Positions 1 to 9,276 are shown, counted from the first letter of the stretch. The stretch is 43,210 nt of DNA from Gammaproteobacteria bacterium (GCA_024510845.1 JANEMA010000011.1:1-43210), one strand, 5' to 3'. Made by a program: numbers and translations. The notes: a model not told the origin generated them from the sequence alone.

Positions 1-1
1 A

Positions 2-151
2 GGTCAGGTCATCGACGACAAGTTGCTCAATGCCATGAAGAAGGCCCGGAAGGCCACGATGCGTGTGGCACTACTCAACCATCAAGTGCTGACCCTGCCG
101 GTCTCTCTCAAGGGCTTTACCCGCGCCTATATCGCCCTCAATAAAAAATGA
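2..151 (+). CDS. C-terminal end of an IalB-like (invasion-associated locus B family) protein, partial
   Basis: An open frame enters at the left edge and ends with TGA at 149-151, leaving about 49 residues. The tail has an alternating Lys/Arg-rich and Leu/Val pattern, followed by a segment reading LPVSLKGFTRAYIAL. This resembles the C-terminus of IalB-type periplasmic proteins, where a 'P-(V/L)-S-L-x-G-F' strand precedes the end. The signal peptide and most of the domain lie outside the window, so the family assignment rests on a short match. No partner gene is visible. An unrelated secreted protein remains possible. Confidence 0.5.
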   Translation, partial: GQVIDDKLLNAMKKARKATMRVALLNHQVLTLPVSLKGFTRAYIALNKK

Positions 152-758
152 CGCACACCTGACTCGGCCATTCACGGTCACCAACACCCGCCGCCGGTAG
201 CCGTGATGGTGGTATTCGTAGAGAAGACCCCTACCGGATACCGAGCACGCAACGCCCTCGTTCCGGCGGGATCAGATTCATGTTGGTGAGTTGTGTACCG
301 GTATGCCATCCGGCCCTGTGCCGATAGCGGGAATCAGCATCCGGGACATTGCACTGCCCCTCCAGGTCTTGCCGCACATCGGGCCTGTGCTCTCTCACAA
401 GATCAGAAAGGCTGATGATGCACTGCACAACCACATGGCACAACCCGGGTTCTATGCCACTTCGGCCTGTGTACCTCGCGGGTGATATCCATAGGGCCAC
501 GCCCGCAGGGGTCGAATCCGAAATCTACATCAATCCTGTGAAGAAAACGACGGTGCAGAACCCCTGCTACCCTATGCAGCACCATTGTGCCCGTTCTGCT
601 GTCATGATGGAATCGCAAAGGTCTCCCGACCAAACAACAAACACGGAAATCACCACGAAGAACACGAAGGCTGTTGATGAAGTGCCCATGTTCATCGAAC
701 TTTATCACGCATAAAATTTTTGTATCCTTTGTAGTTTTCCTATCCACACTCCATGTTC
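152..758. other. Intergenic stretch with no recognisable gene
   Basis: About 600 bases separate the IalB-like tail from recG. Short open frames exist on both strands (for example minus 231-500 and minus 403-774). None has a recognisable domain, a convincing ribosome binding site or a family match that I know, and they overlap each other in conflicting frames. The right part becomes AT-rich and holds a short dispersed-repeat motif listed separately. It may be decayed coding DNA, but I cannot name a parent gene. Confidence 0.5.
652..738. repeat. Remnant of a 'cacgaag/cacaaag' type dispersed intergenic repeat
   Basis: The stretch starts with ACCACGAAGAACACGAAGG and ends, after an AT-rich middle, with the reverse-oriented counterpart TATCCTTTGTAGTTTT. 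Motifs of the form accac(a/g)aag-gacac(a/g)aag are often seen as intergenic repeats in proteobacteria. A similar fragment, AATCACAAAGGACGCTAAA, occurs just upstream of guaA at about 42154-42172. The copy is degenerate and its function is unknown. Confidence 0.35.
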
Positions 759-787
759 TTGTTACGTTCTCCATCCTTCAGTATGCT
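759..787 (+). promoter_or_regulatory. Candidate sigma70 promoter of recG
   Basis: TTGTTA at 759-764 and TATGCT at 782-787 are separated by exactly 17 bases. The match to the -35 and -10 consensus is moderate. If it is used, transcription would begin almost at the recG ATG (794), giving a leaderless or nearly leaderless message. That fits the absence of a purine-rich ribosome binding site before this ATG. Confidence 0.4.
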
Positions 788-793
788 CACCCC

Positions 794-2884
794 ATGAATG
801 CCAAAGTGGACACTCTGGCGACGACTCCCGTGACGGTGCTCCGCGGGGTGGGGCCAAGACGAGCACAACAACTGGCCCGGCTGGGCGTCCACACGGTACA
901 GGACCTGTTGTTCCATCTACCGCTGCGCTATCAGGACCGCACCCGGGTGATGCCGGTAGGCAGCCTCCGCACGGGCGACCAGGCAGTGATCGAGGTCACC
1001 GTTGATCACGCCGAGGTACGCTTTGGCCGGCGGCGTTCACTGCTGGTACGAGTGTCCGACGGCAGCGGCACCCTGATGTTACGCTTCTTTCATTTTACCG
1101 CAGCGCAGAAGCAGGCTTTTGCACGCGGCGTGCGCCTGCTCTGCTTCGGCGAGGCACGCAATGGCCCGGTGATGCTCGAACTGGTGCATCCCGAATACAG
1201 CCTGCTGCACGACGGGGAGCCCGTTTCCGTCGAGGAAGCACTGACGCCAATCTACCCTACCACCGAAGGCCTGCACCAGTTGAGCTGGAAAGATCTCACC
1301 GGGCAGGCATTGGCACTGCTGAACGAAGGGCGTGCCCTGCAGGAGCTGCTACCCAAAGCGGTGTTGCATGATTACCAGCTGCCCTCCCTGCCCGAGGCGG
1401 TAAACCTGCTGCACCGGCCTCCGCCGGATGTCTCCACCCAGTTGCTGTCGGAGAACGGCCACCCGGCGCAACGACGCCTAGCCTTCGAAGAACTGTTGGC
1501 TCACCAGCTCAGCCTGCGCCTGTTGCGCCGCCGCGCGCGCGCGCTGGCAGCGCCGCGAATCGTGGCCCCCGGCAACTTGGCACGTTGCCTGCAGGATGCC
1601 CTGCCCTTCGAGCCAACCGGCGCTCAGCTGCGAGTAACAGACGAGATCGCCGCCGACTTGGCCTCGGGCCACCCCATGCTGCGCCTGGTGCAAGGCGATG
1701 TAGGCAGCGGCAAAACCTTGGTCGCAGCGCTCGCGGCCGCACGTGTGCTGGAAGACGGCTGGCAGGTGGCGCTGATGGTACCGACCGAGCTGCTGGCCGA
1801 GCAGCATCGGCAGAACTTGGCGCAATGGTTCACCGCCCCACTGAATATCGAAGTAGGCTGGCTCACCGGTCATTACAAGGGTCGCCGCCGCGAGACAGTG
1901 CTTGAGCGCCTGGCAACCGGCGAGCTGGCACTGGTGGTCGGTACCCATGCCCTGTTTCAGGAGGATGCGCGTTTCGCCCGCCTTGGCTTGGTGATCGTGG
2001 ACGAGCAGCACCGTTTTGGCGTGCACCAGCGGCTGGCGCTGCGCAACAAGGGCAACGAACAAGTACCGCATCAGCTCATCATGACCGCCACCCCCATCCC
2101 TCGTACCCTGGCGATGACGGCCTATGCCGATCTCGACCTGTCGGTGATCGATGAACTACCACCCGGTCGCCAGCCGGTAAAAACCGTGGTGGTCAGCGAT
2201 GAACGGCGCAGCGAGGTGGTAACCCGAGTGGGCGAGAACTGTCGCCAGGGACGTCAAGCCTACTGGGTCTGTACTTTGATAGAGGAGTCCGAGGCACTGC
2301 AATGCCAGGCGGCCGAGGACACCGCCCGTGAGCTGGCCGAGACCCTACCAGAGCTACGGGTCGCCCTGGTGCACGGACGCATGAAGGCCGCCGACAAGGA
2401 AGGGGTGATGCAGGCCTTCAAGGTCGGCGAGCTCGACCTGCTGGTGGCCACCACCGTGATTGAGGTCGGCGTGGACGTACCGAATGCCAGCCTGATGATC
2501 ATCGAGAATGCTGAACGCCTAGGGTTGGCTCAGCTACACCAGTTGCGCGGCCGGGTCGGGCGGGGCGCAGCCGAGAGCCACTGTGTGCTGATGTATCACC
2601 CGCCGCTCGGGCAATTGGCACGCGAGCGCCTGAGCATGCTGCGCGAAAGCAACGACGGTTTTGCCATCGCCCGCAAAGATTTGGCGTTGCGGGGCCCCGG
2701 CGAGGTGCTGGGTACCCGGCAGACCGGGGAGATCCAGTTCCGTATCGCCGACCTAGTACGCGACGAGGCACTGATCCCGCAAGTGCAGGCACTGGCAGAC
2801 CACCTATTGCGTGAACATCCCGAGCTGACCACACCACTGATCCGCCGCTGGTTGGGCGAGAAGGTGCGTTATGCCGCAGTCTGA
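794..2884 (+). CDS. recG: ATP-dependent DNA helicase RecG
   Basis: RecG is a monomeric superfamily 2 translocase that reverses stalled replication forks and processes Holliday junctions and R-loops. The 696-residue product matches the usual length (about 690). It has the N-terminal wedge/OB region beginning TPVTVLRGVGPRRAQQL, Walker A GDVGSGKT at 301-308, the DEQH box at 403-406, a TATPIPRT motif III and the GRVGRG arginine-finger motif of the C-terminal helicase lobe. The open frame extends upstream to 674, but conservation starts at the ATG at 794. No Shine-Dalgarno is visible before it. The gene stands alone, converging on the IS remnants and the minus-strand ribosomal cluster. Confidence 0.95.
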   Translation: MNAKVDTLATTPVTVLRGVGPRRAQQLARLGVHTVQDLLFHLPLRYQDRTRVMPVGSLRTGDQAVIEVTVDHAEVRFGRRRSLLVRVSDGSGTLMLRFFHFTAAQKQAFARGVRLLCFGEARNGPVMLELVHPEYSLLHDGEPVSVEEALTPIYPTTEGLHQLSWKDLTGQALALLNEGRALQELLPKAVLHDYQLPSLPEAVNLLHRPPPDVSTQLLSENGHPAQRRLAFEELLAHQLSLRLLRRRARALAAPRIVAPGNLARCLQDALPFEPTGAQLRVTDEIAADLASGHPMLRLVQGDVGSGKTLVAALAAARVLEDGWQVALMVPTELLAEQHRQNLAQWFTAPLNIEVGWLTGHYKGRRRETVLERLATGELALVVGTHALFQEDARFARLGLVIVDEQHRFGVHQRLALRNKGNEQVPHQLIMTATPIPRTLAMTAYADLDLSVIDELPPGRQPVKTVVVSDERRSEVVTRVGENCRQGRQAYWVCTLIEESEALQCQAAEDTARELAETLPELRVALVHGRMKAADKEGVMQAFKVGELDLLVATTVIEVGVDVPNASLMIIENAERLGLAQLHQLRGRVGRGAAESHCVLMYHPPLGQLARERLSMLRESNDGFAIARKDLALRGPGEVLGTRQTGEIQFRIADLVRDEALIPQVQALADHLLREHPELTTPLIRRWLGEKVRYAAV

Positions 2885-2966
2885 GACACCCTGGGAACAA
2901 AGTCCCTGCTCCAATCCCACCAACTGCCACATCGCAAACTGATACGCGATGCCAACCACTCGGTGA

Positions 2967-3509
2967 TCACCCGCACGCTCCCTTCACCAGACACTCCGTC
3001 GCCTTCGCGTACAAAGACCTTATAGGCACTTTCTCGGGTCTCAGCCACCGGTGGCCCCTGAGATCCCGTTGGCCCACACGTACACCCAGCCCCGCCGGCT
3101 CAGCTCCCGCTGTTGCCATTGCCGATAGTCTGCAGCCCAGCACCTCTCGGTGCAGATGACAGTGGCTGCCAACAGCCCCGGTGGCACCTTCACCCAGCAG
3201 CACCTCCAGTGCCGGCTGCATCTCCTCGGTCGAGATCCCCTTCAGTACACCAGGGATGAACTCCTCCAGGTGTTTCATCTTCTTCAGGTACAGGAGGCAC
3301 CAACTCGCTGTTGAACTTCACGCCCTGGCAGCTATTCATTCAAACCACAGCCATCTTTCTGCCCACAATTTGCCCAACGTGCCAAACCAGCAGCTCGACC
3401 ACTTCTGCATCAATGGCATGCGCCAACAGCTTCTGGCCCCTTCTTTCAGCAAGGCTCTCAGGGCATCTCCGGCTGATGCTTTCAGCTCGATAACGTTACT
3501 CTCGTTCAT
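2967..3509 (-). pseudogene. Decayed IS256-family transposase
   Basis: Reading the minus strand from the ATG at 3509, the frame gives MNESNVIELKASAGDALRAL and a region resembling the start of IS256-type (mutator) transposases. After a frame change it continues with GVKFNSELVPP, then LEEFIPGVLKGISTEEM, which matches the family's '(E)LIPWLYLKGIST' block. Another shift gives DYRQWQQRELSRRGWVYVWA, matching the segment around the first catalytic region. A large internal deletion then joins this to a C-terminal piece (SAYKVF, AKATECLVKGA). Several frameshifts and the lost middle make it non-functional. A hairpin-like inverted repeat lies just upstream. Confidence 0.75.
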
Positions 3510-3524
3510 GGCAGTGTACTTCTC

Positions 3525-3559
3525 CTGTTGATTGTCGATCCGACAAGATCAATCAACAG
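3525..3559. repeat. 10-bp inverted repeat upstream of the IS256 remnant
   Basis: CTGTTGATTG at 3525-3534 is exactly inverted as CAATCAACAG at 3550-3559 around a 15-base spacer. It lies 16 bases upstream of the decayed transposase start, where the end of an IS256-type element would be expected. It could be part of the element's end or a fortuitous hairpin. No clear partner end was seen near 2950. Confidence 0.4.
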
Positions 3560-3711
3560 GGTACAACACCTCTTCCATCTTCCCGTACACCGGAAACCAG
3601 CATAGCTCCGATATCAGAAACCAGAAAGTACAGGGCATGCCCAGTGTACGGCATTGGCATTTGTAGCATCCGCCTTATCCTGTGCGCTGTACGCTGCATA
3701 GACTGGGATCC

Positions 3712-4002
3712 CCTGTGGATGGCACGATGATCGAGGCGCAAGCCTCGCTCAAGAGCTACCGACCGAAAGACGAGGACGGAATCAAGGCCGTAATCCCGAT
3801 ATCGATTTTCACGGAGAGAAGCAGTACCGGGATACGCACAAATCCAAGACCGACATCAAGGAATGCCTCGGCTGGGCCAGGACGGTTGACGGGTTGCGCA
3901 AGAGCCGGTTTGTGAGCCGCGACAAGGCTGGGCTTCCAGTTCATGCTGAATCGCTGCTACAACCTGGTTCGCATGCGCAATCTCGGGGGGATGGATCGAT
4001 GA
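3712..4002 (+). pseudogene. Internally deleted IS5-superfamily transposase, C-terminal half (type B, copy 1)
   Basis: The frame opens abruptly at VDGTMIEAQASLKSYRPKDE, which matches the middle of IS5-like transposases (the 'HFSVDGTLIEAWAS' block with a catalytic Asp). After a frame slip come NPDIDFHGEKQYRDTHKSKT and then directly GWARTVDGLRKSRF. The roughly 100 residues normally lying between these blocks are missing. A further slip gives FQFMLNRCYNLVRMRNL, the usual C-terminal ending, with a stop at 4000-4002. The N-terminal third is absent. Related fragments occur at 36883-37421 and 39605-40482. Confidence 0.8.
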
Positions 4003-4305
4003 CGGAATCGGTAGTCACCAGCGCCCCACCCGAGAACAGGCGCAGGGCGGCAGGCTTGTCAGGGGCGATCAGGCGCAGAGCATCCCTTTCGACGACTAAA
4101 CTGCTGCGCGCGGCGCCTACACTGAAATCGACCACTGCCACCACACTGACGAAAGGACGGTACATCGTATTGCAGGTCGAAGATCTCCGCGCTGGATCAT
4201 GCCTCGTGTACCGCTATATGCAATAGGCCGACTCAGGAGACCCCAGACCCGTAAACGGCAACCGGAAAGAACGGATCGCTCATGTCATCCTGCAGTTCCG
4301 AAACG
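4003..4305. other. Gap between IS remnant and rplQ terminator, unassigned coding-like fragment
   Basis: No gene is recognised. The minus strand has an uninterrupted frame from 4165 to 3941 with a hydrophobic start (FVSVVAVVDFSVGAARSSL) that runs into the transposase remnant. It may be a piece of a gene cut by the IS, but I recognise no domain and see no ribosome binding site. The rest of the stretch shows nothing I can name. Confidence 0.35.
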
Positions 4306-4336
4306 CAAAAGGCCGGGCACAGCCCGGCCTTTGGTT
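4306..4336 (-). terminator. Rho-independent terminator after rplQ
   Basis: On the minus strand the sequence folds as AAAGGCCGGGC, a four-base loop TGTG, then GCCCGGCCTTTT, a long GC-rich stem running into a short T tract. It begins 15 bases after the rplQ stop. It is the natural end of the whole superoperon. The T tract is short but the stem is near perfect. Confidence 0.9.
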
Positions 4337-4350
4337 CTCTCAGCGAACGA

Positions 4351-4761
4351 TCACTCGGTCTCGACGTCCGCTTCCATATCGTCACTCTCGCCTGCCTCGA
4401 CGATCGGGCGTTCGACCAACTCGACGTAGGCCATGAGCGCCTTGTCACCGGTGCGATAGCCACATTTGAGAATACGCAGATAACCTCCCGGACGCTCTTT
4501 ATAACGCGGTCCCAGTTCATTGAACAACTTGGCCACGGCAGCCTGGTCGCGCAGGCGGGCAAAAGCCAAGCGACGCTTAGCCACGCTGTCTTCCTTGGCC
4601 AGTGTGATCAGCGGCTCGGCCACACGGCGCAACTCTTTCGCCTTTGGAAGAGTGGTCTTGATCAGTTCGTGTTCAAACAGCGAATTGGCCATGTTGCGGA
4701 ACATAGCCTTGCGATGAGCGCTGTTACGATTCAGCTGCCGTCCGGATTTGCGATGACGCAT
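4351..4761 (-). CDS. rplQ: 50S ribosomal protein L17
   Basis: L17 (bL17) belongs to the large subunit near the polypeptide exit tunnel. The 136-residue product starts [20 protein letters not shown] and contains the family's [19 protein letters not shown] segment. It is slightly longer than the Escherichia coli protein (127) because of an acidic C-terminal tail ([12 protein letters not shown]). It is the last gene of the alpha block, 43 bases after rpoA, and is followed by a strong terminator. It is expected to be co-transcribed with rpsM, rpsK, rpsD and rpoA. Confidence 0.97.
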   Translation of the reverse strand: MRHRKSGRQLNRNSAHRKAMFRNMANSLFEHELIKTTLPKAKELRRVAEPLITLAKEDSVAKRRLAFARLRDQAAVAKLFNELGPRYKERPGGYLRILKCGYRTGDKALMAYVELVERPIVEAGESDDMEADVETE

Positions 4762-4804
4762 GGGTCGACTTCCTATGCAAAAAAGTTACTACGGGGAACG
4801 CTTT

Positions 4805-5812
4805 TCAGCGTGCCATTAGCTCTTCGAGATTCTCCGGTGGCCAGTTCTCCAGACGCATACCCAACGACAGGCCACGGGTGGCAAGCACGTCCTTGATCTC
4901 GGTCAGAGACTTCTTGCCCAGATTCGGGGTCTTCAGCAGCTCCACCTCGGTACGCTGAATTAGATCACCGATGAGGAATATGTTCTCTGCCTTCAGGCAG
5001 TTGGCCGACCGTACGGTCAGTTCCAGATCATCCACCGGATGCAACAGGACAGGATCGACCGCCGGCACCTCTCCTCCATTTTCCTCAACATCAGTAGCAG
5101 TAGTGGTCTGATCAAGATTGACAAAAGCACCAAGTTGATCCTGAAGGATGGTCGCCGAGTGACGCACGGCGTCCTCCGGATCAATGGTGCCATCGGTCTC
5201 AATGTCCAGGACCAAGCGATCGAGGTCGGTGCGTTGCTCCACGCGAGCTGCCTCGACGCTGTAAGCGACGCGACGAATCGGGCTGTAGGAAGCATCAAGC
5301 TGCAGACGACCGATTGGGCGGTCCTCGCTGACCGCCCTCTCGCGACTGGCGGCGGGCTCGTAACCACGACCACGTTCAACCTTGATGTTCATACTCAGCT
5401 CGCCCTTGTCCGTAAGATGGGCGATCCCGAATTCGGGATTGGCGATCTCCACACCATGTGGGAGCTGCAGATCACCGGCGGTCACCGTACCCGGCCCCTT
5501 GGCAGTCAGGACCAGCATGGCCTCGTCACGGTCTTCCATAACGATGGCCAGCTCTTTGAGGTTGAGCAGGATCTCAAGCACATCTTCTTGGACGCCATCA
5601 ATGGCACTGTACTCGTGCAGCACACCTTCAATTTCCACTTCGGTAACCGCACAGCCAGGCATAGACGAGAGCAGGATGCGGCGCAGCGCATTGCCCAAGG
5701 TGTGGCCAAAACCTCGCTCCAGCGGCTCCTGGGACACCTTCGCGTGATGATCGCTGATCGTCTCGACGTTGACAATACGTGGCTTGAGGAACTCGTTGAC
5801 CGAACCCGCCAT
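4805..5812 (-). CDS. rpoA: DNA-directed RNA polymerase subunit alpha
   Basis: RpoA dimerises to nucleate RNA polymerase assembly, and its C-terminal domain contacts UP elements and activators. The 335-residue product has the N-terminal assembly domain ([19 protein letters not shown] near residue 35) and a flexible linker near residue 240. The linker is followed by the C-terminal helix-hairpin-helix domain ([17 protein letters not shown] and [16 protein letters not shown]). It is a few residues longer than the E. coli subunit (329), with extra acidic residues near the linker ([13 protein letters not shown]). It lies between rpsD and rplQ as in other gammaproteobacteria. Confidence 0.98.
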   Translation of the reverse strand: MAGSVNEFLKPRIVNVETISDHHAKVSQEPLERGFGHTLGNALRRILLSSMPGCAVTEVEIEGVLHEYSAIDGVQEDVLEILLNLKELAIVMEDRDEAMLVLTAKGPGTVTAGDLQLPHGVEIANPEFGIAHLTDKGELSMNIKVERGRGYEPAASRERAVSEDRPIGRLQLDASYSPIRRVAYSVEAARVEQRTDLDRLVLDIETDGTIDPEDAVRHSATILQDQLGAFVNLDQTTTATDVEENGGEVPAVDPVLLHPVDDLELTVRSANCLKAENIFLIGDLIQRTEVELLKTPNLGKKSLTEIKDVLATRGLSLGMRLENWPPENLEELMAR

Positions 5813-5850
5813 GGATTACCCTCTTCTGTTTTCTTCCCGGAAGATACCGA

Positions 5851-6471
5851 TCACTTCGAATACAGTTCGACGATCAGTTGCTCGTTGATCTCAGCCGGCA
5901 GTTCGGCGCGGTCCGGATAACGTTTAAAAATTCCCTTCACTGCGTTGGTATCCACATCTATCCACTCAGGAAACCCATACTGCTCGGCGAGTGTAAGAGA
6001 TGCCTTGATACGCTCCTGCTTCTTGGCCTTTTCACGCACGCTGATCACATCAGCCGGCTTGACCCGGTAGGAGGCAATGTTGACCACCTGGCCGTTGACC
6101 TCAATGGCCTTGTGGCTGACCAGCTGACGCGCCTCGTTCCGGGTGCATCCGAAACCCATGCGGTAGACTACGTTGTCCAGGCGTGACTCCAGCAGGCGCA
6201 ACAAATTCTCGCCAGTGGGGCCTTTAACCCGGTCTGCTTCCTTGTAATAGTTGCGGAACTGACGCTCCAGCACACCGTACAGGCGACGTACCTTTTGCTT
6301 TTCACGCAACTGAACACCATAGTCGGACAGGCGTCGGCGACGATCACCGGACTGACCTGGAACCTTTTCCATGTTGCACTTGGTGTCGATGGAGCGGACG
6401 CGACTCTTGAGGAACAGGTCAGTGCCCTCACGACGCATCAGTTTGCATTTTGGTCCGAGATAACGTGCCAT
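5851..6471 (-). CDS. rpsD: 30S ribosomal protein S4
   Basis: S4 (uS4) is a primary 16S rRNA binding protein. In E. coli it is also the translational repressor of the alpha operon. The 206 residues equal the E. coli length. Visible blocks are [20 protein letters not shown] near the start, [20 protein letters not shown], and the S4 RNA-binding domain with [20 protein letters not shown]. The ending, [10 protein letters not shown], is typical. It follows rpsK by 13 bases. If the autoregulation is conserved its target should lie at the start of the alpha transcript before rpsM. Confidence 0.98.
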   Translation of the reverse strand: MARYLGPKCKLMRREGTDLFLKSRVRSIDTKCNMEKVPGQSGDRRRRLSDYGVQLREKQKVRRLYGVLERQFRNYYKEADRVKGPTGENLLRLLESRLDNVVYRMGFGCTRNEARQLVSHKAIEVNGQVVNIASYRVKPADVISVREKAKKQERIKASLTLAEQYGFPEWIDVDTNAVKGIFKRYPDRAELPAEINEQLIVELYSK

Positions 6472-6484
6472 GTTCTAACTCCAG

Positions 6485-6868
6485 TTACACGCGGCGCTTC
6501 TTGGGCGGGCGACAGCCGTTGTGGGGAATCGGGGTGACATCCGAGATGCTGGTGATCTTAAATCCGGCATTATTCAGCGCTCGCACAGCCGACTCACGTC
6601 CCGGCCCAGGCCCCTTGACGTTTACATCGAGATTCTTGACACCATACTCCTTCGCCACCTCACCACAACGATCTGCGGCCACCTGGGCGGCAAAGGGCGT
6701 ACTCTTGCGCGAACCACGAAAGCCGGAACCACCGGCAGTTGCCCAGCACAGGGTATTGCCCTGACGATCGGTAATAGTGACGATCGTATTGTTGAACGAG
6801 GCATGCACATGGGCAATGCCATCGGTAACGATCTTCTTGACCTTTTTACGAGCGGTGTTCTTGGCCAT
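6485..6868 (-). CDS. rpsK: 30S ribosomal protein S11
   Basis: S11 (uS11) sits on the 30S platform and helps shape the mRNA exit region and the Shine-Dalgarno helix site. The 127-residue product carries the family signature around [19 protein letters not shown] and [18 protein letters not shown]. It ends in the basic tail [12 protein letters not shown]. The length agrees with E. coli (129). It lies between rpsM and rpsD in the standard alpha order. Confidence 0.98.
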   Translation of the reverse strand: MAKNTARKKVKKIVTDGIAHVHASFNNTIVTITDRQGNTLCWATAGGSGFRGSRKSTPFAAQVAADRCGEVAKEYGVKNLDVNVKGPGPGRESAVRALNNAGFKITSISDVTPIPHNGCRPPKKRRV

Positions 6869-6898
6869 CTGCCTGATTCCTGAAAACTTCGCGTTTGC

Positions 6899-7255
6899 TT
6901 AACGTTTGATCGGTTTGCGCGGACCCTTGCGGGTGCGGGCATTGGTCTTGGTGCGCTGACCATGTACCGGCAAGCCACGACGATGTCGGATACCTCGGTT
7001 GCAACCCAAGTCCATGAGGCGTTTGATGTTCATCGACACCTCACGACGCAGGTCACCTTCGACCGTGTACTTGCCCACCTCGGCACGCAACTTCTCGAGT
7101 TCCCCTTCGCTCAGATCCATCACCTTCCGATTGGGCTCGACACCTGCGGCGTCACAAATGCTTGCTGCACGCGTCGGACCAATGCCGTAAATCGAACGCA
7201 ACGCGATCACCACATGCTTCCGATCGGGAATGTTGACACCAGCAATACGGGCCAT
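6899..7255 (-). CDS. rpsM: 30S ribosomal protein S13
   Basis: S13 (uS13) is in the head of the small subunit and contacts the P-site tRNA and the 50S bridge. The start is placed at the ATG giving [19 protein letters not shown], preceded by an AGGAGA-type ribosome binding site. An in-frame ATG two codons upstream is less likely. The helix-turn-helix block [18 protein letters not shown] and the C-terminal [18 protein letters not shown] are present. The product has 118 residues, as in E. coli. It is the first gene of the alpha block, 99 bases after rpmJ, and that gap contains a candidate promoter and hairpin. Confidence 0.97.
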   Translation of the reverse strand: MARIAGVNIPDRKHVVIALRSIYGIGPTRAASICDAAGVEPNRKVMDLSEGELEKLRAEVGKYTVEGDLRREVSMNIKRLMDLGCNRGIRHRRGLPVHGQRTKTNARTRKGPRKPIKR

Positions 7256-7276
7256 GCTCAAATTCTCCTGAAAACC

Positions 7277-7296
7277 CTCTCGGCAAATGCCGAGAG
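7277..7296 (-). promoter_or_regulatory. Perfect hairpin in the rpsM leader
   Basis: CTCTCGGC and GCCGAGAG form a perfect 8-bp stem with a four-base loop. On the minus strand it is followed by GGTTTT. It lies between the candidate alpha promoter (7307-7335) and the rpsM ribosome binding site. It would therefore cap the 5' end of a message starting there. It could equally attenuate readthrough from rpmJ or take part in S4 control. Confidence 0.6.
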
Positions 7297-7306
7297 AAAG
7301 CGTTTT

Positions 7307-7335
7307 ACTGTATCAAAATTCAGGTGCATATTCAA
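7307..7335 (-). promoter_or_regulatory. Candidate sigma70 promoter of the alpha block (rpsM)
   Basis: On the minus strand TTGAAT (7335-7330) and TACAGT (7312-7307) are separated by exactly 17 bases and lie in an AT-rich stretch between rpmJ and rpsM. Both hexamers match four or more consensus positions. A start near 7300 would place the 8-bp hairpin at the very 5' end. Confidence 0.55.
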
Positions 7336-7354
7336 TGCCGTTAGCGGTGCCCGA

Positions 7355-7468
7355 TCAACCCTGACGCTGCTTATGACGCGGGTCGGTGCAGATCACACGC
7401 ACCACACCGTGACGCTTGATAATCTTGCAATTGCGACACATCTTCTTGACCGATGCTCTGACTTTCAT
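7355..7468 (-). CDS. rpmJ: 50S ribosomal protein L36
   Basis: L36 (bL36) is a tiny zinc-ribbon protein of the 50S subunit. The 37-residue frame starts [20 protein letters not shown]. It keeps the metal-binding set Cys11, Cys14, Cys27 and His32 (C..C...C..H), so it is the zinc-containing form. It stops with TGA at 7357-7355. It lies 27 bases after secY, its usual spot closing the spc block. Confidence 0.95.
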   Translation of the reverse strand: MKVRASVKKMCRNCKIIKRHGVVRVICTDPRHKQRQG

Positions 7469-7495
7469 AGATCCAACTCCGAATGAAACTTTCAC

Positions 7496-8833
7496 TCAGC
7501 GCAACGAACCTGCGCCGCCAACATTCTTGAAATTCGCCTTCTTCATCAGGCCTTCGTACTGGTGCGACATGATATGCGCCTGCACCTGGGCCATGAAGTC
7601 CATCACCACTACGACTACGATCAGCAACGAGGTACCCCCAAAGTAAAAGGGCACATTCCATCCCGTACGCAGAAACTCCGGCAACAGGCAGACCACAGTG
7701 ATGTACATCGCGCCGGCCAAGGTCAGCCGCGACATCACCTTGTCGATGTAAGCCGCCGTCTGCTCGCCCGGACGAATGCCGGGAATAAAGGCACCGGACC
7801 GTTTCAGGTTATCTGCCGTCTCCTTGGCATTGAACACCAGCGCGGTATAGAAGAAGCAGAAGAAGATGATGCCCACGGCATAGGCCACCATATACAAAGG
7901 CTCACCCGGTGAAACCAGCGCGATGATGTCCTGCAGCCAACGCATGTTCTCGGTGTTGCCCGCCCACTGCGCAAGCGTGGTGGGAAACAGAATAATGCTC
8001 GACGCAAAGATAGGAGGAATCACCCCGGCCATATTCAGTTTCAGTGGCAGATGGCTGCTCTGCGCAGCAAACATCTTGCGCCCTTGCTGGCGCTTGGCAT
8101 AGTTGACTGTGATGCGCCGTTGCCCGCGCTCCACGAAGACCACAAAACCAGTTACACCGATCGCCAAAATCAACAAGAACAGAACAAACAGGGCGTTCAT
8201 CTCTCCGTTGCTGACCAGCTCGACCACCAATCCGAAGGCGGCGGGCATGCCTGCCACGATACCTGAAAAGATGATCAGCGAAATACCGTTTCCCAAGCCC
8301 CGCTCAGTAATCTGTTCACCTAGCCACATCAGAAACATGGTCCCGGTCACCAGCGACACCGTCGCCGTAAACACGAAGCCCAGCCCCTTGGCCACCACCA
8401 ATCCATCACCGAACTGACCCTGCAAGGCCACCGCGATACCGATTGCCTGAAAAGTCGCCAACACCAATGTTCCATAGCGGGTGTACTGGGTGATCTTGCG
8501 CCGACCAGCCTCACCTTCCTTCTTGATTTGTTCAAGCTTGGGGATCACCGCCGACATCAGTTGTACAATGATCGATGCTGATATATAGGGCATGATTCCC
8601 AAAGCGAACAGACTGGCACGTTTGAGCGCTCCCCCGGAAAACATGTTGAACATATCCAGAATGGTGCCCTGCTGCTGCTCGAACAGGGCCGCCAACGCCG
8701 CCGGATCAATCCCGGGGACCGGAATAAAAGTACCGATGCGATACACGATGATCGCACCCAGCACAAACAGCAAGCGACGCTTCAGCTCGGTGAGCTGCCC
8801 AAAGGCAATACCAGCAGCGGGACTCTGGACCAT
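7496..8833 (-). CDS. secY: Preprotein translocase subunit SecY
   Basis: SecY is the channel subunit of the SecYEG inner-membrane translocon. The 445-residue product (E. coli 443) has about ten hydrophobic segments. The first is [19 protein letters not shown], and the plug-region sequence ([19 protein letters not shown]) follows. Cytoplasmic loops carry [19 protein letters not shown] and [11 protein letters not shown], where SecA and ribosomes dock. Its partner secE lies in the same superoperon at 34116-34493. It follows rplO by 7 bases, the standard spc arrangement. Confidence 0.98.
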   Translation of the reverse strand: MVQSPAAGIAFGQLTELKRRLLFVLGAIIVYRIGTFIPVPGIDPAALAALFEQQQGTILDMFNMFSGGALKRASLFALGIMPYISASIIVQLMSAVIPKLEQIKKEGEAGRRKITQYTRYGTLVLATFQAIGIAVALQGQFGDGLVVAKGLGFVFTATVSLVTGTMFLMWLGEQITERGLGNGISLIIFSGIVAGMPAAFGLVVELVSNGEMNALFVLFLLILAIGVTGFVVFVERGQRRITVNYAKRQQGRKMFAAQSSHLPLKLNMAGVIPPIFASSIILFPTTLAQWAGNTENMRWLQDIIALVSPGEPLYMVAYAVGIIFFCFFYTALVFNAKETADNLKRSGAFIPGIRPGEQTAAYIDKVMSRLTLAGAMYITVVCLLPEFLRTGWNVPFYFGGTSLLIVVVVVMDFMAQVQAHIMSHQYEGLMKKANFKNVGGAGSLR

Positions 8834-8840
8834 GAGTCAC

Positions 8841-9275
8841 TCAGTCCTCGACCTTGCCGCCAGCCGCCTCAATGGCAGCACGAGCACCCTTGGTCACACG
8901 CAGACCCTTGACCGTCACCACGCGATCGACCTCGCCGGAGAAGATGATCTTTGCCCGCGTCTTGTTGCGTGGCAGGATATCGGCCGCGTACAAGGCATCC
9001 ATATCCACCACATCACCATCGACTCTTGCAATCTCGTCAAGTCGCAACTCGGCGGTGAGCCGGGTCTTGCGCGAGCGGAAGCCGACCTTGGGAAGGCGCC
9101 GCTGCAGCGGCATCTGACCACCTTCGAAGCCGATCTGCACCTTGCCGCCGGAACGGGACTTCTGGCCCTTATGGCCACGACCTGCTGTCTTGCCGAGGCC
9201 ACTACCGATGCCCCGACCGACGCGCTTGCACGCGCGCCTGCTACCCTCGGCGGGTTTGATCGTATTCAGACGCAT
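8841..9275 (-). CDS. rplO: 50S ribosomal protein L15
   Basis: L15 (uL15) is a late-assembly 23S rRNA binding protein. The 144-residue product starts [20 protein letters not shown] and has the Gly/Arg-rich extended N-terminal arm ([20 protein letters not shown]). The globular C-terminus ends in [18 protein letters not shown]. The length equals E. coli L15. It starts almost directly after the rpmD stop, which suggests coupled translation. Confidence 0.98.
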   Translation of the reverse strand: MRLNTIKPAEGSRRACKRVGRGIGSGLGKTAGRGHKGQKSRSGGKVQIGFEGGQMPLQRRLPKVGFRSRKTRLTAELRLDEIARVDGDVVDMDALYAADILPRNKTRAKIIFSGEVDRVVTVKGLRVTKGARAAIEAAGGKVED

Positions 9276-9276
9276 T

